Source of the DNA: Collinsella sp. | GTDB lineage: Bacteria; Actinomycetota; Coriobacteriia; Coriobacteriales; Coriobacteriaceae | Direction of reading: 5' to 3' | DNA length: 39,910 bases | Assembly: GCA_019414265.1 (NCBI GenBank) | Contig: DXMJ01000017.1 | Location: forward strand, 1-39,910 | Shown here: positions 23,102-31,807 of the stretch, one piece after another | Layout of the letters: every line of letters starts with the position of its first letter | How positions within the stretch are numbered: the first letter of the stretch is position 1 | The notes under the pieces: model-generated | What the model saw: only the letters and a program-made list of their open reading frames with translations | Database searches by the model: none | Told to the model about the DNA's origin: nothing | Position numbers and translations under genes: made by a program

Positions 23102-25429
23102 ATGGCGGATTCTCAGATCCATGTCGCGCTGGCGGGTAACCCCAACTGCGGCAAGACCACGCTTTTCAACCTGATCACGGGCGCCAACGGCTACGTTGGC
23201 AACTGGCCCGGCGTCACGGTTGAGAAAAAGGAGGCCAAGCTCCTAAGCGACAAGAACGTTACCATCACGGACCTCCCCGGCATCTACTCGCTTTCCCCCT
23301 ACAGCCCCGAGGAGCAATGCTCGCGCGATTACCTCATGAGCGGCGAGCCCGATGTGGTCGTCCAGGTGGTCGACGCCACCAACCTCGAGCGCAACCTGTA
23401 CCTGGCGCTTCAGGTTATCGAGACCGGCCTGCCCGTGGTCGTCGCCCTCAACATGGCCGACTTGGTCGAGAAGAACGGCGACAAGATCGACACCGACAAG
23501 CTCTCCAAGAAGCTCGGCTGCCCGGTCATGATGATCTCGGCCCTTAAGAACAAGGGTATCAAGGAGCTCTTCGAGCAGGTTAAGAAGTCTGCTGCTTCTA
23601 AGGGCCAGGTGCCGGAGCATAAGTTCGATTCCTCCATCGAGGATGTCCTGACGCACATTGAGAACAACCTGCCGGCAAGCGTTCCCGCCAACAAGCGCCG
23701 CTATTACGCCGTCAAGCTGTTCGAGCGTGATGCAGACGCCTGCAAACTCATCAACCTCACCAAGGAGAAGGCCGCTCGTGTTGAGCAACTGGTCGCCCAG
23801 TGCGAGCAGGATTGCGACGACGACGCCGAGTCCATCATCACCGGTGAGCGCTATGGCGTCATCGCGCACATTATCGACGAGTGCATGACCAAGGCTCCTG
23901 CCAAGATGAGCACCTCCGAGAAGATTGACCGCGTGGTTACCAACCGTATCCTGGGCCTGCCGATCTTTGTGGTCATCATGTTCTGCGTGTACTACATCGC
24001 CGTTTCTACCTTGGGCGGCACGGTGACCGACTTCACCAACGACCAGCTCTTCGGTACCGACGGTTGGTATGTGCTCGGCCAGGGTCGCGACGCCTACGAC
24101 GCGGCCGTCGAGGCTGCGGGTGACAATGCCGACTCGGTCGACCCGGCACAGTACGGCCCCTATGTCCCGGGTATCACCACCGTGGTGCACAACGCCCTTG
24201 TGGCGGGCGGCACCGAGGACGGTGGCCTGGTCGATTCGCTGGTCTGCGACGGCATCGTCGGCGGCCTGGGCGCCATCTTCGGCTTCGTCCCGCAGATGTT
24301 CCTGCTGTTCGTCATGCTGTCCTTCTTGGAGGACTGCGGCTATATGGCCCGCGTCGCCTTCATCATGGACCGCGTGTTCCGCCGCTTTGGCCTGTCCGGT
24401 AAGTCCTTCATCCCCATGCTCGTGTCCTCGGGCTGCGGCGTCCCCGGCGTCATGGCTACCAAGACCATCGAGAACGAGAAGGACCGCCGCATGACGGTCA
24501 TGACCACCACGTTCATTCCCTGTGGCGCTAAACTGCCGATCATCGCCCTGCTCATGGGTTCCATCATCGGCGATTCTTCTACCACCGCCGCGTGGATCAG
24601 CCCGCTCTTCTACTTCTTGGGCGTCTTTGCCGTCATTGCCTCGGGCCTCATGCTCAAGAAGACTAAGCTCTTTGCCGGCCGCCCGACGCCGTTTGTCATG
24701 GAGCTCCCTGCCTACCACTTCCCGGCGATCCGCTCTTGGGCTCTGCATGTGTGGGAGCGCTGCTGGGCCTTTATCAAGAAGGCCGGCACGGTCATCTTCG
24801 CGTCCACCGTTGTCGTTTGGTTCCTCTCCAACTTTGGTAGCTACAACGGTTCCTTTGGCTTCCTGCCTGCGATGGACGGCATTCCCGAGGAGTTCATGGA
24901 TTACTCTGTGCTTGCCATGCTCGGCAATCTGGTTGCTTGGATCTTCGCCCCGCTCGGCTTTAGCACCTGGCAGGCAACTGCGCTGACTGTCTCTGGCCTT
25001 GTCGCTAAGGAGAACGTCGTCGCCACCGCCGGCTCGCTACTGTCCGTGGCCGACGCCGCTGAGACCGACCCGAGCCTGTGGACCGCGTTTGCCGGTATGT
25101 TCCCGACCATGGGCGCCTGCGTTGCCTTTGGCGCTTTCAACCTGCTGTGTGCTCCGTGCTTTGCCGCCATGGGTACTATCCGCAACCAGATGGACTCTGG
25201 TAAGTGGACCGCGATTGCCATCGGCTACGAGTGCGCCTTTGCTTGGGTTATCGGCCTGTTCATCAACCAGTTCTACAACTTGTTTGTTCTTGGGCAGTTT
25301 GGCATCTGGACAGTTGTGGCCATTGTGCTGCTGGTTGCGATGCTCTTCCAGATCTTCCGTCCCATGCCCAAGCATGCTTGGACCGACGAGGACGAGACCA
25401 ACACCGTTTCCTCCGCAGTTTCCGCTTAA
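23102..25429 (+). CDS. feoB: Ferrous iron transport protein B
   Basis: A 775-residue polytopic membrane protein that imports Fe(II), with a cytosolic G domain at the N-terminus. G1 is GNPNCGKT (residues 12-19), followed by the switch I stretch YVGNWPGVTVEKKE, G3 DLPGIYSL, G4 NMAD and G5 SALK, then the GDI-like helical domain to about residue 270. The membrane part has the two Gate motifs, including GCGVPGVMATKTI with its conserved Cys and the ENEKDRR stretch, and TFIPCGAKLPI. Length and order are normal. AGAAGGA precedes the ATG. It is co-directional with the two feoA genes, a 123-base gap holding a palindrome, and a terminator follows. Confidence 0.97.
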   Translation: MADSQIHVALAGNPNCGKTTLFNLITGANGYVGNWPGVTVEKKEAKLLSDKNVTITDLPGIYSLSPYSPEEQCSRDYLMSGEPDVVVQVVDATNLERNLYLALQVIETGLPVVVALNMADLVEKNGDKIDTDKLSKKLGCPVMMISALKNKGIKELFEQVKKSAASKGQVPEHKFDSSIEDVLTHIENNLPASVPANKRRYYAVKLFERDADACKLINLTKEKAARVEQLVAQCEQDCDDDAESIITGERYGVIAHIIDECMTKAPAKMSTSEKIDRVVTNRILGLPIFVVIMFCVYYIAVSTLGGTVTDFTNDQLFGTDGWYVLGQGRDAYDAAVEAAGDNADSVDPAQYGPYVPGITTVVHNALVAGGTEDGGLVDSLVCDGIVGGLGAIFGFVPQMFLLFVMLSFLEDCGYMARVAFIMDRVFRRFGLSGKSFIPMLVSSGCGVPGVMATKTIENEKDRRMTVMTTTFIPCGAKLPIIALLMGSIIGDSSTTAAWISPLFYFLGVFAVIASGLMLKKTKLFAGRPTPFVMELPAYHFPAIRSWALHVWERCWAFIKKAGTVIFASTVVVWFLSNFGSYNGSFGFLPAMDGIPEEFMDYSVLAMLGNLVAWIFAPLGFSTWQATALTVSGLVAKENVVATAGSLLSVADAAETDPSLWTAFAGMFPTMGACVAFGAFNLLCAPCFAAMGTIRNQMDSGKWTAIAIGYECAFAWVIGLFINQFYNLFVLGQFGIWTVVAIVLLVAMLFQIFRPMPKHAWTDEDETNTVSSAVSA

Positions 25430-25458
25430 GTCCGAATAAGGACGAGCCCCTTTCCGCG

Positions 25459-25492
25459 AGCCCGGGTGTCCCAGTGACACTCGGGCTTTTTG
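25459..25492 (+). terminator. feoB terminator
   Basis: AGCCCGGGTGTC pairs with GACACTCGGGCT (one mismatch or wobble) around a four-base loop, followed by TTTTTGG. Confidence 0.85.
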
Positions 25493-25526
25493 GTGCAATG
25501 GGGTCAGGTTACTTTGCGTCAACCTG
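25491..25526. repeat. Dispersed repeat C, copy 1 (partial hairpin)
   Basis: TGGTGCAATGGGGTCAGGTT (25491-25510) is found exactly, in reverse complement, at 36721-36740. The following ACTTTGCG also occurs at 36696-36703. Here AGGTT and AACCT form only a short hairpin, so this copy looks like a shortened version. Confidence 0.6.
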
Positions 25527-25600
25527 AGTTGCGGTGGAATAGTTCCTGTTTGAGGGCATCAGCGGCATTTTTAGGCACTATTTCACCGCAACTTTTTTGG
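25527..25600 (+). repeat. Dispersed hairpin R, copy R1
   Basis: AGTTGCGGTGGAATAGT-type left arm (25527-25546) pairs with 25575-25594 with two mismatches, followed by six T. The loop differs from copies R2 (26079) and R3 (34492), but the arms are the same family. It could terminate transcription on the plus strand. The remaining 25601-25711 has only a possible -10-like TAAAGT before the next gene. Confidence 0.65.
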
Positions 25601-25711
25601 TGCGGGAGATGTGGCGTTTCCGCAGATAAAACCGACCAAAATAAACCTGTCCCTTTTTGGTAGGTGGAGAATGGGGTAAAGTAAGTGGTGGTTAACTAGA
25701 GGAGGCTTGCT

Positions 25712-25912
25712 ATGGCACCTATCGATATTGTTGTGTTGGCTGTTATCGGCATTGCGTTTGTCGCCGTGTGCGTGCGCATCTACCGCAAAGGCACCTGCGC
25801 CGATTGCGCTCAGGGTGGCGTTTGCACGGGACATTGCTCCAACAAAAAGACCTGCGCCGCACTTAAGGGCGTGGACAAAATCGCCGAAGACTTGGGCCGC
25901 GGTGTCAAATAG
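25712..25912 (+). CDS. FeoB-associated cysteine-rich membrane protein
   Basis: A 66-residue protein with one N-terminal membrane helix (IDIVVLAVIGIAFVAVCVRI) followed by a basic stretch and a five-cysteine cluster, CADCAQGGVCTGHC followed by NKKTC, as in the small Cys-rich proteins that accompany FeoB in many anaerobes. The Cys cluster would face the cytoplasm if the positive-inside rule holds (RIYRKG directly after the helix). Role is unproven; iron binding or hand-over from FeoB is the usual suggestion. GAGGAGG-like sequence precedes the ATG. It is separated from feoB by a terminator and repeats, so it probably has its own promoter. Confidence 0.82.
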   Translation: MAPIDIVVLAVIGIAFVAVCVRIYRKGTCADCAQGGVCTGHCSNKKTCAALKGVDKIAEDLGRGVK

Positions 25913-25925
25913 GCCCCAGACGTCC

Positions 25926-25962
25926 AAGCGCCTCGCGAGCATCCGTTCGCGGGGCGCTTTGC
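25926..25962 (+). terminator. Terminator-like hairpin after the Cys-rich gene
   Basis: AAGCGCC and CGCGA pair with TCGCG and GGCGCTT (one mismatch, eight-base loop), then TTTGC. The T-run is short. Confidence 0.6.
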
Positions 25963-25996
25963 ACATTTGGGGGCGAGCGCGGCGAGTTGAAGACCC

Positions 25997-26104
25997 ATTT
26001 TGGGTATCGTTAACTATATTGTTAACGGCCCGCTCACGGTCGTCCATGCCGTCGTCGGCGCCAAGCTCGCCGTCGAAGGCATGACTAACTACCTGGGCCT
26101 CTAA
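25997..26104 (+). pseudogene. Short degraded coding remnant of unknown origin
   Basis: One frame without stops reads ILGIVNYIVNGPLTVVHAVV, then GAKLAVEGMTNYLGL and a stop at 26102. It has amino-acid-like composition and local GC-rich codon choice, but a stop lies just upstream and there is no start or ribosome site. It looks like the 3' end of a lost gene. Its last 24 bases belong to the repeat copy R2. I do not recognise the family. Confidence 0.25.
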
Positions 26105-26196
26105 CTCCACCCCGCCCATCAGTTGCGGTGGAATACGGACTGTTTTGGCTGTCAAAGGCCTTATCTACTCCGTATTCCACCGCAACTTTTTGTGGG
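26079..26196 (+). repeat. Dispersed hairpin R, copy R2
   Basis: About 118 bases that match copy R3 (34492-34610) at all but a handful of positions. The core is a perfect 19-bp stem AGTTGCGGTGGAATACGGA (26121-26139) with its complement at 26169-26187, a 29-base loop and TTTTTG. It lies at the end of kdpE, which is convergent. Confidence 0.75.
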
Positions 26197-26201
26197 GTGG
26201 G

Positions 26202-26906
26202 CTAGAGACGCTGCATGCGGTAGCCGACACCCATGTGCGTCTGAATCATCTTGGGGTGAGAGGGGTCTGCCTCGATCTTCTTGCGCAGGGTGCGCATGAA
26301 CACGCGCAGGCTCGCCAGATCGCTGTCCCAGCTCGTGCCCCATATCTCGCGGGTGATGAAAGTGTGGGTGAGCACCTTGTCGACGTTTTTCGCCAGAAGG
26401 ACGAGCAATTTGTACTCGGTTGGGGTGAGCGAGAGCTCGCGTCCGTCTTTCGTCGCGTATCCCGCGGCATAGTCGATATGCAGCGGACCGTTGTCGAACG
26501 TGCTCGCTTCTGTCGACTCACTTGACGCCATCGAGGAGCGCCTCAAATTCGCACGGACGCGCGCGAGCAACTCATCCACAGAAAAGGGCTTGGTGAGGTA
26601 GTCGTCTGCCCCTGCGTCAAGTGCTGCAATCTTGTCGGAATCTTCGGTGCGCGCCGAAATGACGATAATGGGGACTGCCGACCAGCTTCGGATCTTCGTG
26701 ATGACCTCGATACCGTCAATGTCGGGAAGGCCGAGGTCGAGCATGATGAGGCTGGGGCCGTGCGACACCGCATCCATGATGGCGGCCTGGCCGTTGCAAA
26801 CCTTGCTCACGACATAGCCGTGGAGGTCAAGCGCGGTCGAAACGAGGTTTTGAACGGTCAGGTCATCTTCGACCAGGAGGATGCGTGGCTTAGCGGCATT
26901 ATTCAT
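26202..26906 (-). CDS. kdpE: KdpE response regulator
   Basis: A 234-residue OmpR/PhoB-type regulator activating the kdp transport genes under potassium limitation. Receiver domain: ILLVEDDLTVQNLV acidic pair, phospho-acceptor Asp in LIMLDLGLPDIDG, Thr/Ser in VISART and Lys in DDYLTKPF. The winged-helix DNA-binding domain starts near FDNGPLHIDY, with LSLTPTEYKLLVLLAKN and SLRVFMRTLRKKIE. ATG at 26906 overlaps the 3' end of kdpD by 8 bases, so translation is coupled; longer upstream frames are shadows of kdpD. Confidence 0.95.
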   Translation of the reverse strand: MNNAAKPRILLVEDDLTVQNLVSTALDLHGYVVSKVCNGQAAIMDAVSHGPSLIMLDLGLPDIDGIEVITKIRSWSAVPIIVISARTEDSDKIAALDAGADDYLTKPFSVDELLARVRANLRRSSMASSESTEASTFDNGPLHIDYAAGYATKDGRELSLTPTEYKLLVLLAKNVDKVLTHTFITREIWGTSWDSDLASLRVFMRTLRKKIEADPSHPKMIQTHMGVGYRMQRL

Positions 26907-29634
26907 GAATCTCGATCTCCTCGGCGGGCAGGGTAAAACGGAAGACGGCCCCATGGGGGTGGTTGTCGCGAACTTCGATGGCGCCGCCATGCGCCTCCAC
27001 GATGGAGCGGCAGAGCGACAGCCCAAGGCCGATGCTTCGACGCGAATCCACGGGCCGCGTATTGCTTGAGGTGAAGAAGCGCTCAAAGATATGAGGCTTG
27101 TCGCAGTCTGCCACACCCGGCCCATCGTCTGCGACGTCCACCACGACGAACGCACCCTCGCGACGTGCGCTGATGGTGACAGTCGAGTCCTCGGGCGTGT
27201 ATTTGAAGGCGTTCATGATGAGATTCGTAAGCACCTGCATGATGAGATGGACGTCAATGCGTACCAGCAGGATGTCGTCAGTGTGCTCGATGGTGACGGT
27301 ACGTCCATGCGATGCTTGGGCGGCATGGCTGAGGGCGGCCTCGATGACCTCGTCGATGAGCTCGGATGTGAAGTTGAGGTGAATGGTGCCGTCCTCGACG
27401 CGTGTGATGGCGAGGAGGTTCTCCACGGTATCAATAAGCCAGAGGGAGTCATCGTAGATGGCATCGGCAAGATCGCAGCGCTGTTCGAGGCTGAGCCTCT
27501 CGTCGCTCTTCCGAAGGATTGCCGCAGATCCGGATATAGCCGTGAGGGGTGTCCTCAAATCGTGGCCGATGGAGCGCAAAAGGTTGGCGCGCAGCTGCTC
27601 GTTTTTCGCCAAGACCGCAGCCTCTTCGCGCTCTTGCGCCGCTCGGTCACTTTCGAGCGCCAAGGCGCATTCACCTACGATAGATAGGACGATCGAATGC
27701 TCGAAGGCTTCGGTCTCGCGCCCCTCCAGGGCGATGCCGATGACACCGAATACCTTGTCGCCGGTGCGAACCGCGAGGTAGAGACAGCGCGCCTCAGGCA
27801 GGGTCCGCGTGCTTGCGCCCGCGCGCTTGTTGTTGGTGAAGGTCCAGGTTGCAACGGCGCGCTCGTAGTCGGTGAGCAGCGACGCGGATCGGTTTTCGGT
27901 GCCAGCGGACTCATAGAGCGCCTTGCCGAGCGTGCCGTGTTCGGCGGGGTAGAAGACCACGTCGAGTTTTAGCAGTTTGACGAGTTGGTTCATGGCGACG
28001 CGGGCGCACTCCTCCGCGCTATGGGCTTGCTGTAAGAGCTGGTTCGTTTCGAGGAGTACGCGCGTTTTGAATGCGTTCTCGGCGGAGGTACGGGCATTGT
28101 CGGCGATGCGCGCAGTTAACTCGCCGGCGACCATAGCGGTAGCGAACATGATGCCGAACGTGACCAGATAGCTTCGGTCGTAGCTGGCGAGCGAAAACAG
28201 AGGCGTGACGAAGCAGAAGTTGTAAAGCACTACAGAGAGCACGCTCGATACGATCGTGCAGATACGCCCCGTCGTGGTGACGGCGGTCAGCAGGGCCGTG
28301 AGGATATAGAGGGATATGATGCTGGAATCGGCAAATCCCAGATGGCGGAAAGCCGTGCCGATCGCCGTGGCGACAAGAGAGAGGGCCAGCGTGCGAAGCA
28401 CGTTTCGGCTGCTGGGCGGCTGCAGAGCGAGCGCATGGCGGCGTCCTTTGGGTCGGGAGGGCGGAGTCGACTGGTCTGGAATGATGTAAATGTCGAGGTT
28501 CGGGGCGAATGCTATGAGCTGTTCTACGAGAGATTTGCGGCCAAAGAGGGCCTGACGGACGCTGCTGTGCTCGCCCGTGCGCCCCATGACGATCTTCGAA
28601 ATACCCGACAGGCGCGCGAACTCGGAGATCTGAAACGCGACGTCGTCGCCATAGACGGTTTCCATATGTGCTCCGAGCTGCTCGGCTAGGGCGATATTGG
28701 CTGCAAGCTTGGCGCGCTCATCATCGCTCATGGCTTGCGTGCGCGGGCTTTCTACGAACAGGGCGACGAGCTCGCTGCGAAACGCTTTCGCCATGCGTGC
28801 GGCGGCACGGACGATGCGGGGATTGGTCGGCGCCGGGGAGACACAGACTAAGATACGCTCCTTGGTGTAGTAGTCACGGTTTCCCAGCACGCGTGCGGCG
28901 TCTGTGAGGTGGCCGGTGCGATCGGCGCAGCGGCGCAGCGCGATTTCTCGGAGTGCGGTGAGGTTTTCGACGGTAAAAAAATGCTGTTGCGCTCGGTCGG
29001 CTTGTGCGGGACGGTAGACGAGGCCGGCGCGAAGGCGCTCAAGTAGGTCTTCGGGCTCTATGTCGACGAGCTCGACCTGGTCGGCATCATCGAAGATACG
29101 GTCGGGGATTCGTTCGCTCACGACAACGCCGGTGATGGATGCAACCATGTCGTTTAGGCTCTCGATATGCTGAACGTTCACGGTCGTATAGACGTCGATG
29201 CCTGCATGTAGAAGTTCCTCGACGTCTTGATAGCGTTTGTCGTGGCGAGACCCCGGCGCATTCGTATGGGCGAGCTCGTCGACAAGGATGAGCTGAGGGG
29301 CGCGCTCGATAGCCACATCTAGATCGAACTCGCTGAGCGCAATGCCGTTGTGCTCGATGAGTTTACAGGGCACGTTCTCAAGCCCTTGTGCAAGATGGGC
29401 AGTTGCCGGACGTTCGTGCGGCTCGATGTATCCCGCGACGACGTCGACACCTCGCCGCTTGGCGGCGTGGGCGGCTTGAAGCATCGCATAGGTTTTGCCT
29501 GCGCCAGCAGCGTAGCCAAAGAAAATTTTGAGGTGTCCCCGGCTGGTTCGAGCGTCATCGGCGGCCTCGTCTTTCTCAATTGCCTTGAGGATGAGGTCTG
29601 GATTGACGCGAGTGTCCGATGCGTCGCGCTGCAT
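26899..29634 (-). CDS. kdpD: KdpD sensor histidine kinase
   Basis: A 911-residue membrane kinase controlling KdpE. The N-terminal KdpD domain has Walker A GYAAGAGKT (residues 40-48) and Walker-B-like LILVDELAHTNAPGSRHDKR. A universal-stress-type domain starts at ILVCVSPAPTNPRIVRAAAR. Four membrane helices span roughly residues 410-510 (from NVLRTLALSLVATAIG to FGIMFATAMVAGEL). A GAF-like region, the phospho-acceptor box SIGHDLRTPLTAISG and an ATPase domain with NLIMNAFKYT and DDGPGV follow. ATG at 29634 has AGAAAGG seven bases upstream; the frame open to 29730 adds no homologous sequence. It is divergent from kdpFABC, unlike the single kdpFABCDE order of enterics. Confidence 0.96.
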   Translation of the reverse strand: MQRDASDTRVNPDLILKAIEKDEAADDARTSRGHLKIFFGYAAGAGKTYAMLQAAHAAKRRGVDVVAGYIEPHERPATAHLAQGLENVPCKLIEHNGIALSEFDLDVAIERAPQLILVDELAHTNAPGSRHDKRYQDVEELLHAGIDVYTTVNVQHIESLNDMVASITGVVVSERIPDRIFDDADQVELVDIEPEDLLERLRAGLVYRPAQADRAQQHFFTVENLTALREIALRRCADRTGHLTDAARVLGNRDYYTKERILVCVSPAPTNPRIVRAAARMAKAFRSELVALFVESPRTQAMSDDERAKLAANIALAEQLGAHMETVYGDDVAFQISEFARLSGISKIVMGRTGEHSSVRQALFGRKSLVEQLIAFAPNLDIYIIPDQSTPPSRPKGRRHALALQPPSSRNVLRTLALSLVATAIGTAFRHLGFADSSIISLYILTALLTAVTTTGRICTIVSSVLSVVLYNFCFVTPLFSLASYDRSYLVTFGIMFATAMVAGELTARIADNARTSAENAFKTRVLLETNQLLQQAHSAEECARVAMNQLVKLLKLDVVFYPAEHGTLGKALYESAGTENRSASLLTDYERAVATWTFTNNKRAGASTRTLPEARCLYLAVRTGDKVFGVIGIALEGRETEAFEHSIVLSIVGECALALESDRAAQEREEAAVLAKNEQLRANLLRSIGHDLRTPLTAISGSAAILRKSDERLSLEQRCDLADAIYDDSLWLIDTVENLLAITRVEDGTIHLNFTSELIDEVIEAALSHAAQASHGRTVTIEHTDDILLVRIDVHLIMQVLTNLIMNAFKYTPEDSTVTISARREGAFVVVDVADDGPGVADCDKPHIFERFFTSSNTRPVDSRRSIGLGLSLCRSIVEAHGGAIEVRDNHPHGAVFRFTLPAEEIEIHE

Positions 29635-29745
29635 AGCGTAGCCTTTCTGAAGCGTTGTCCATGCGTGCATACGCGGTGAGGACGCCACTGTATGCTCGCG
29701 AGGTCGAGTATAGGCGCACTGCAGCCGCAATAGTGCTTTCTACCT

Positions 29746-29763
29746 GCATCTTTACGGCATCTT
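29746..29763 (+). promoter_or_regulatory. Direct repeat in the kdpD-kdpF intergenic region, candidate KdpE site
   Basis: GCATCTT occurs twice (29746-29752 and 29757-29763), offset by 11 bases, one helical turn, as is usual for OmpR/PhoB-type regulators. It lies 115 bases before kdpF. The remaining spacer shows no other clear feature. Confidence 0.4.
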
Positions 29764-29877
29764 AAGGTCGTGAGCCCCAGCCCTCACGCCTCTTTAACAC
29801 CTAGAAGCGTTTACTGTCCCCAGACGCTTGCGAGGGCAGGCGTCCGAGACATCGGACCGCGCGTGAAAGGGGCGGTA

Positions 29878-29964
29878 ATGGACATCCTCATTCCCATTAT
29901 CGGAGTCGTCTGCATTGGACTCCTTATCTATTACATCTACATTCTGATGAGGAGTGATTCGTAA
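29878..29964 (+). CDS. kdpF: KdpF small subunit
   Basis: A 28-residue single-helix peptide, MDILIPIIGVVCIGLLIYYI followed by YILMRSDS, whose stop codon is three bases before kdpA. Size, hydrophobic helix and position match KdpF, the lipid-like stabilising subunit of the KdpFABC pump. AAAGGGG lies about six bases upstream of the ATG. A longer in-frame reading from 29770 is not supported. Confidence 0.85.
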   Translation: MDILIPIIGVVCIGLLIYYIYILMRSDS

Positions 29965-29967
29965 ACT

Positions 29968-31791
29968 ATGGACGCTGCGATTCAGTACATCTTGTACTTT
30001 GCCGTGCTCGTCGTCCTGGCCGTTCCGCTCGGTCGGTTCATGGCCCATATCATGGATGGTGAGCATACGTTCCTGTCGCCTGTGATTGCTCCTGTGGAGC
30101 GTGGCGTCTATCGTCTGCTTCGCATCGACGCGGCAGAGCAGATGGGGTGTAGGCGCTATCTGGCAAGCGTGCTGGCCTTTTCGGGGATCGGCCTCGTGGC
30201 TCTTGTGGCACTCCAGACGCTTCAGTCCTTCTTGCCAGGCAATCCCCAGCACCTGCCGGGTGTGCCATGGGACCTGTCGTTCAATACGGCTGCTTCCTTC
30301 ATAACCAACACCAACTGGCAGTCCTACTCCGGTGAGACCACCCTGTCCTACTTCGTGCAGTTCATGGGCCTCACCGTGCAGAACTTCGTTTCCGCTGGTA
30401 CCGGTATCGCGGTCATGTTCGCGCTGATCCGCGGCTTCCGTCAGATCAAGGAGCAGGGTCTGGGTTCCTTCTGGGTCGACCTCACCCGCACCGTCCTGTA
30501 TGTGCTCATCCCGCTGAACCTCGTGTTCGGCATCTGCCTGGCTGCCGGTGGCGTCATCTCCAACTTCCAGCCGGCTCAGAAGGCTGAGCTCGTAGAGCCC
30601 GTCGCTGTCCAGCCTAATGCAGACGGCGGCTGGAGCGTCATCGACGGCGCCCAGATCGAGGGCGACACGGTCAAGGTCGACGGCAAGGTTGTCGAGGGCG
30701 CGCGCGTGGTCACCGAGCAGTTCCTGCCCCAGGGGCCCGCGGCTCCTCAGGTCGCCATCAAGCAGTCCGGCACCAACGGCGGCGGCTTCTTCGGTGTGAA
30801 CTCCGCCCATCCGTATGAGAATCCCAGTGCCTTCACCAACATCATCGAGATGACCAGCCTGCTGCTGATCCCGGCCGCCTGCTGCTTCACCTTCGGTATC
30901 GGCGTCAAGAACACCAAGCAGGGCAAGGCCATCTTCGCGGCGATGCTTATCCTGCTCGTGGTCTTTACCGGCATCATCGCCGTTAACGAGCATATGGGTA
31001 CGCCGCAGCTGGCCGATGGCGGCGCGGTCAACATCGAGATGACCGATGGCCAGGCGGGCGGCAATATGGAGGGCAAGGAGAGCCGCTTTGGCATCGCCTC
31101 CTCTTCCACCTGGTCCGCTTTCACGACGGCTGCTTCCAATGGCTCGGTCAACTCCATGCACGACTCCTACACCCCGCTCGGCGGGTTTGTCCAGATGCTC
31201 CAGATGGCTCTGGGCGAGGTCGTCTTCGGCGGCGTGGGCTGCGGCCTGTACGGCATGATCGGCTTCGCCATCCTCACAGTGTTCATCGCCGGCCTTATGG
31301 TCGGACGCACGCCTGAGTTCCTGGGCAAGAAGATCGAGCCGGGCGAGATGCGCTGGGCAGTTGTCCTGTGCCTGGCAACTCCGTTTGCCATTCTGGTGTG
31401 CTCGGCCATCGCCTGCATGGTGCCCGGTCTTGCCGACCAGCTCAACAATGGTGGCGCGCACGGCTTCTCCGAGGTGCTGTATGCCTTCACCTCATGCGGT
31501 GGCAACAACGGCTCGGCGTTTGCAGGCATGAACTGCAACAATCCCTGGATCAACGTCATGCTCGGCCTCGAGATGCTGTTTGCCCGCTTCATGCCCATCA
31601 TCGGTACGCTGGCTATCGCCGGCTCGCTGGCCAAGAAGGGTAGGGTCGCCGAGAGCGCCGGTACCCTGTCTACCACCAACGGCATGTTCGTATTCCTGCT
31701 CGTGTTCATCGTTCTGCTGATCGGTGCCCTGAGCTTCTTCCCGGCCCTGGCGCTTGGCCCCGTTGCCGAGTTCTTCCAGATGATTGCGTAA
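29968..31791 (+). CDS. kdpA: Potassium-transporting ATPase subunit A
   Basis: A 607-residue membrane protein that forms the K+ channel-like subunit. Repeated selectivity-filter/pore regions can be seen in order: FNTAASFITNTNWQSYSG with SYFVQFMGLTVQNFVSAGTG, then SGTNGGGFFGVNSAHPYENP, then the segment around HDSYTPLGGFVQMLQMALGE, and TSCGGNNGSAFAGM. Ten hydrophobic helices are expected; length is slightly over the E. coli protein (557) because of an extended acidic loop (about residues 205-250). Second gene of kdpFABC. Confidence 0.96.
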   Translation: MDAAIQYILYFAVLVVLAVPLGRFMAHIMDGEHTFLSPVIAPVERGVYRLLRIDAAEQMGCRRYLASVLAFSGIGLVALVALQTLQSFLPGNPQHLPGVPWDLSFNTAASFITNTNWQSYSGETTLSYFVQFMGLTVQNFVSAGTGIAVMFALIRGFRQIKEQGLGSFWVDLTRTVLYVLIPLNLVFGICLAAGGVISNFQPAQKAELVEPVAVQPNADGGWSVIDGAQIEGDTVKVDGKVVEGARVVTEQFLPQGPAAPQVAIKQSGTNGGGFFGVNSAHPYENPSAFTNIIEMTSLLLIPAACCFTFGIGVKNTKQGKAIFAAMLILLVVFTGIIAVNEHMGTPQLADGGAVNIEMTDGQAGGNMEGKESRFGIASSSTWSAFTTAASNGSVNSMHDSYTPLGGFVQMLQMALGEVVFGGVGCGLYGMIGFAILTVFIAGLMVGRTPEFLGKKIEPGEMRWAVVLCLATPFAILVCSAIACMVPGLADQLNNGGAHGFSEVLYAFTSCGGNNGSAFAGMNCNNPWINVMLGLEMLFARFMPIIGTLAIAGSLAKKGRVAESAGTLSTTNGMFVFLLVFIVLLIGALSFFPALALGPVAEFFQMIA

Positions 31792-31807
31792 AGGAGGACG
31801 CAGATTT

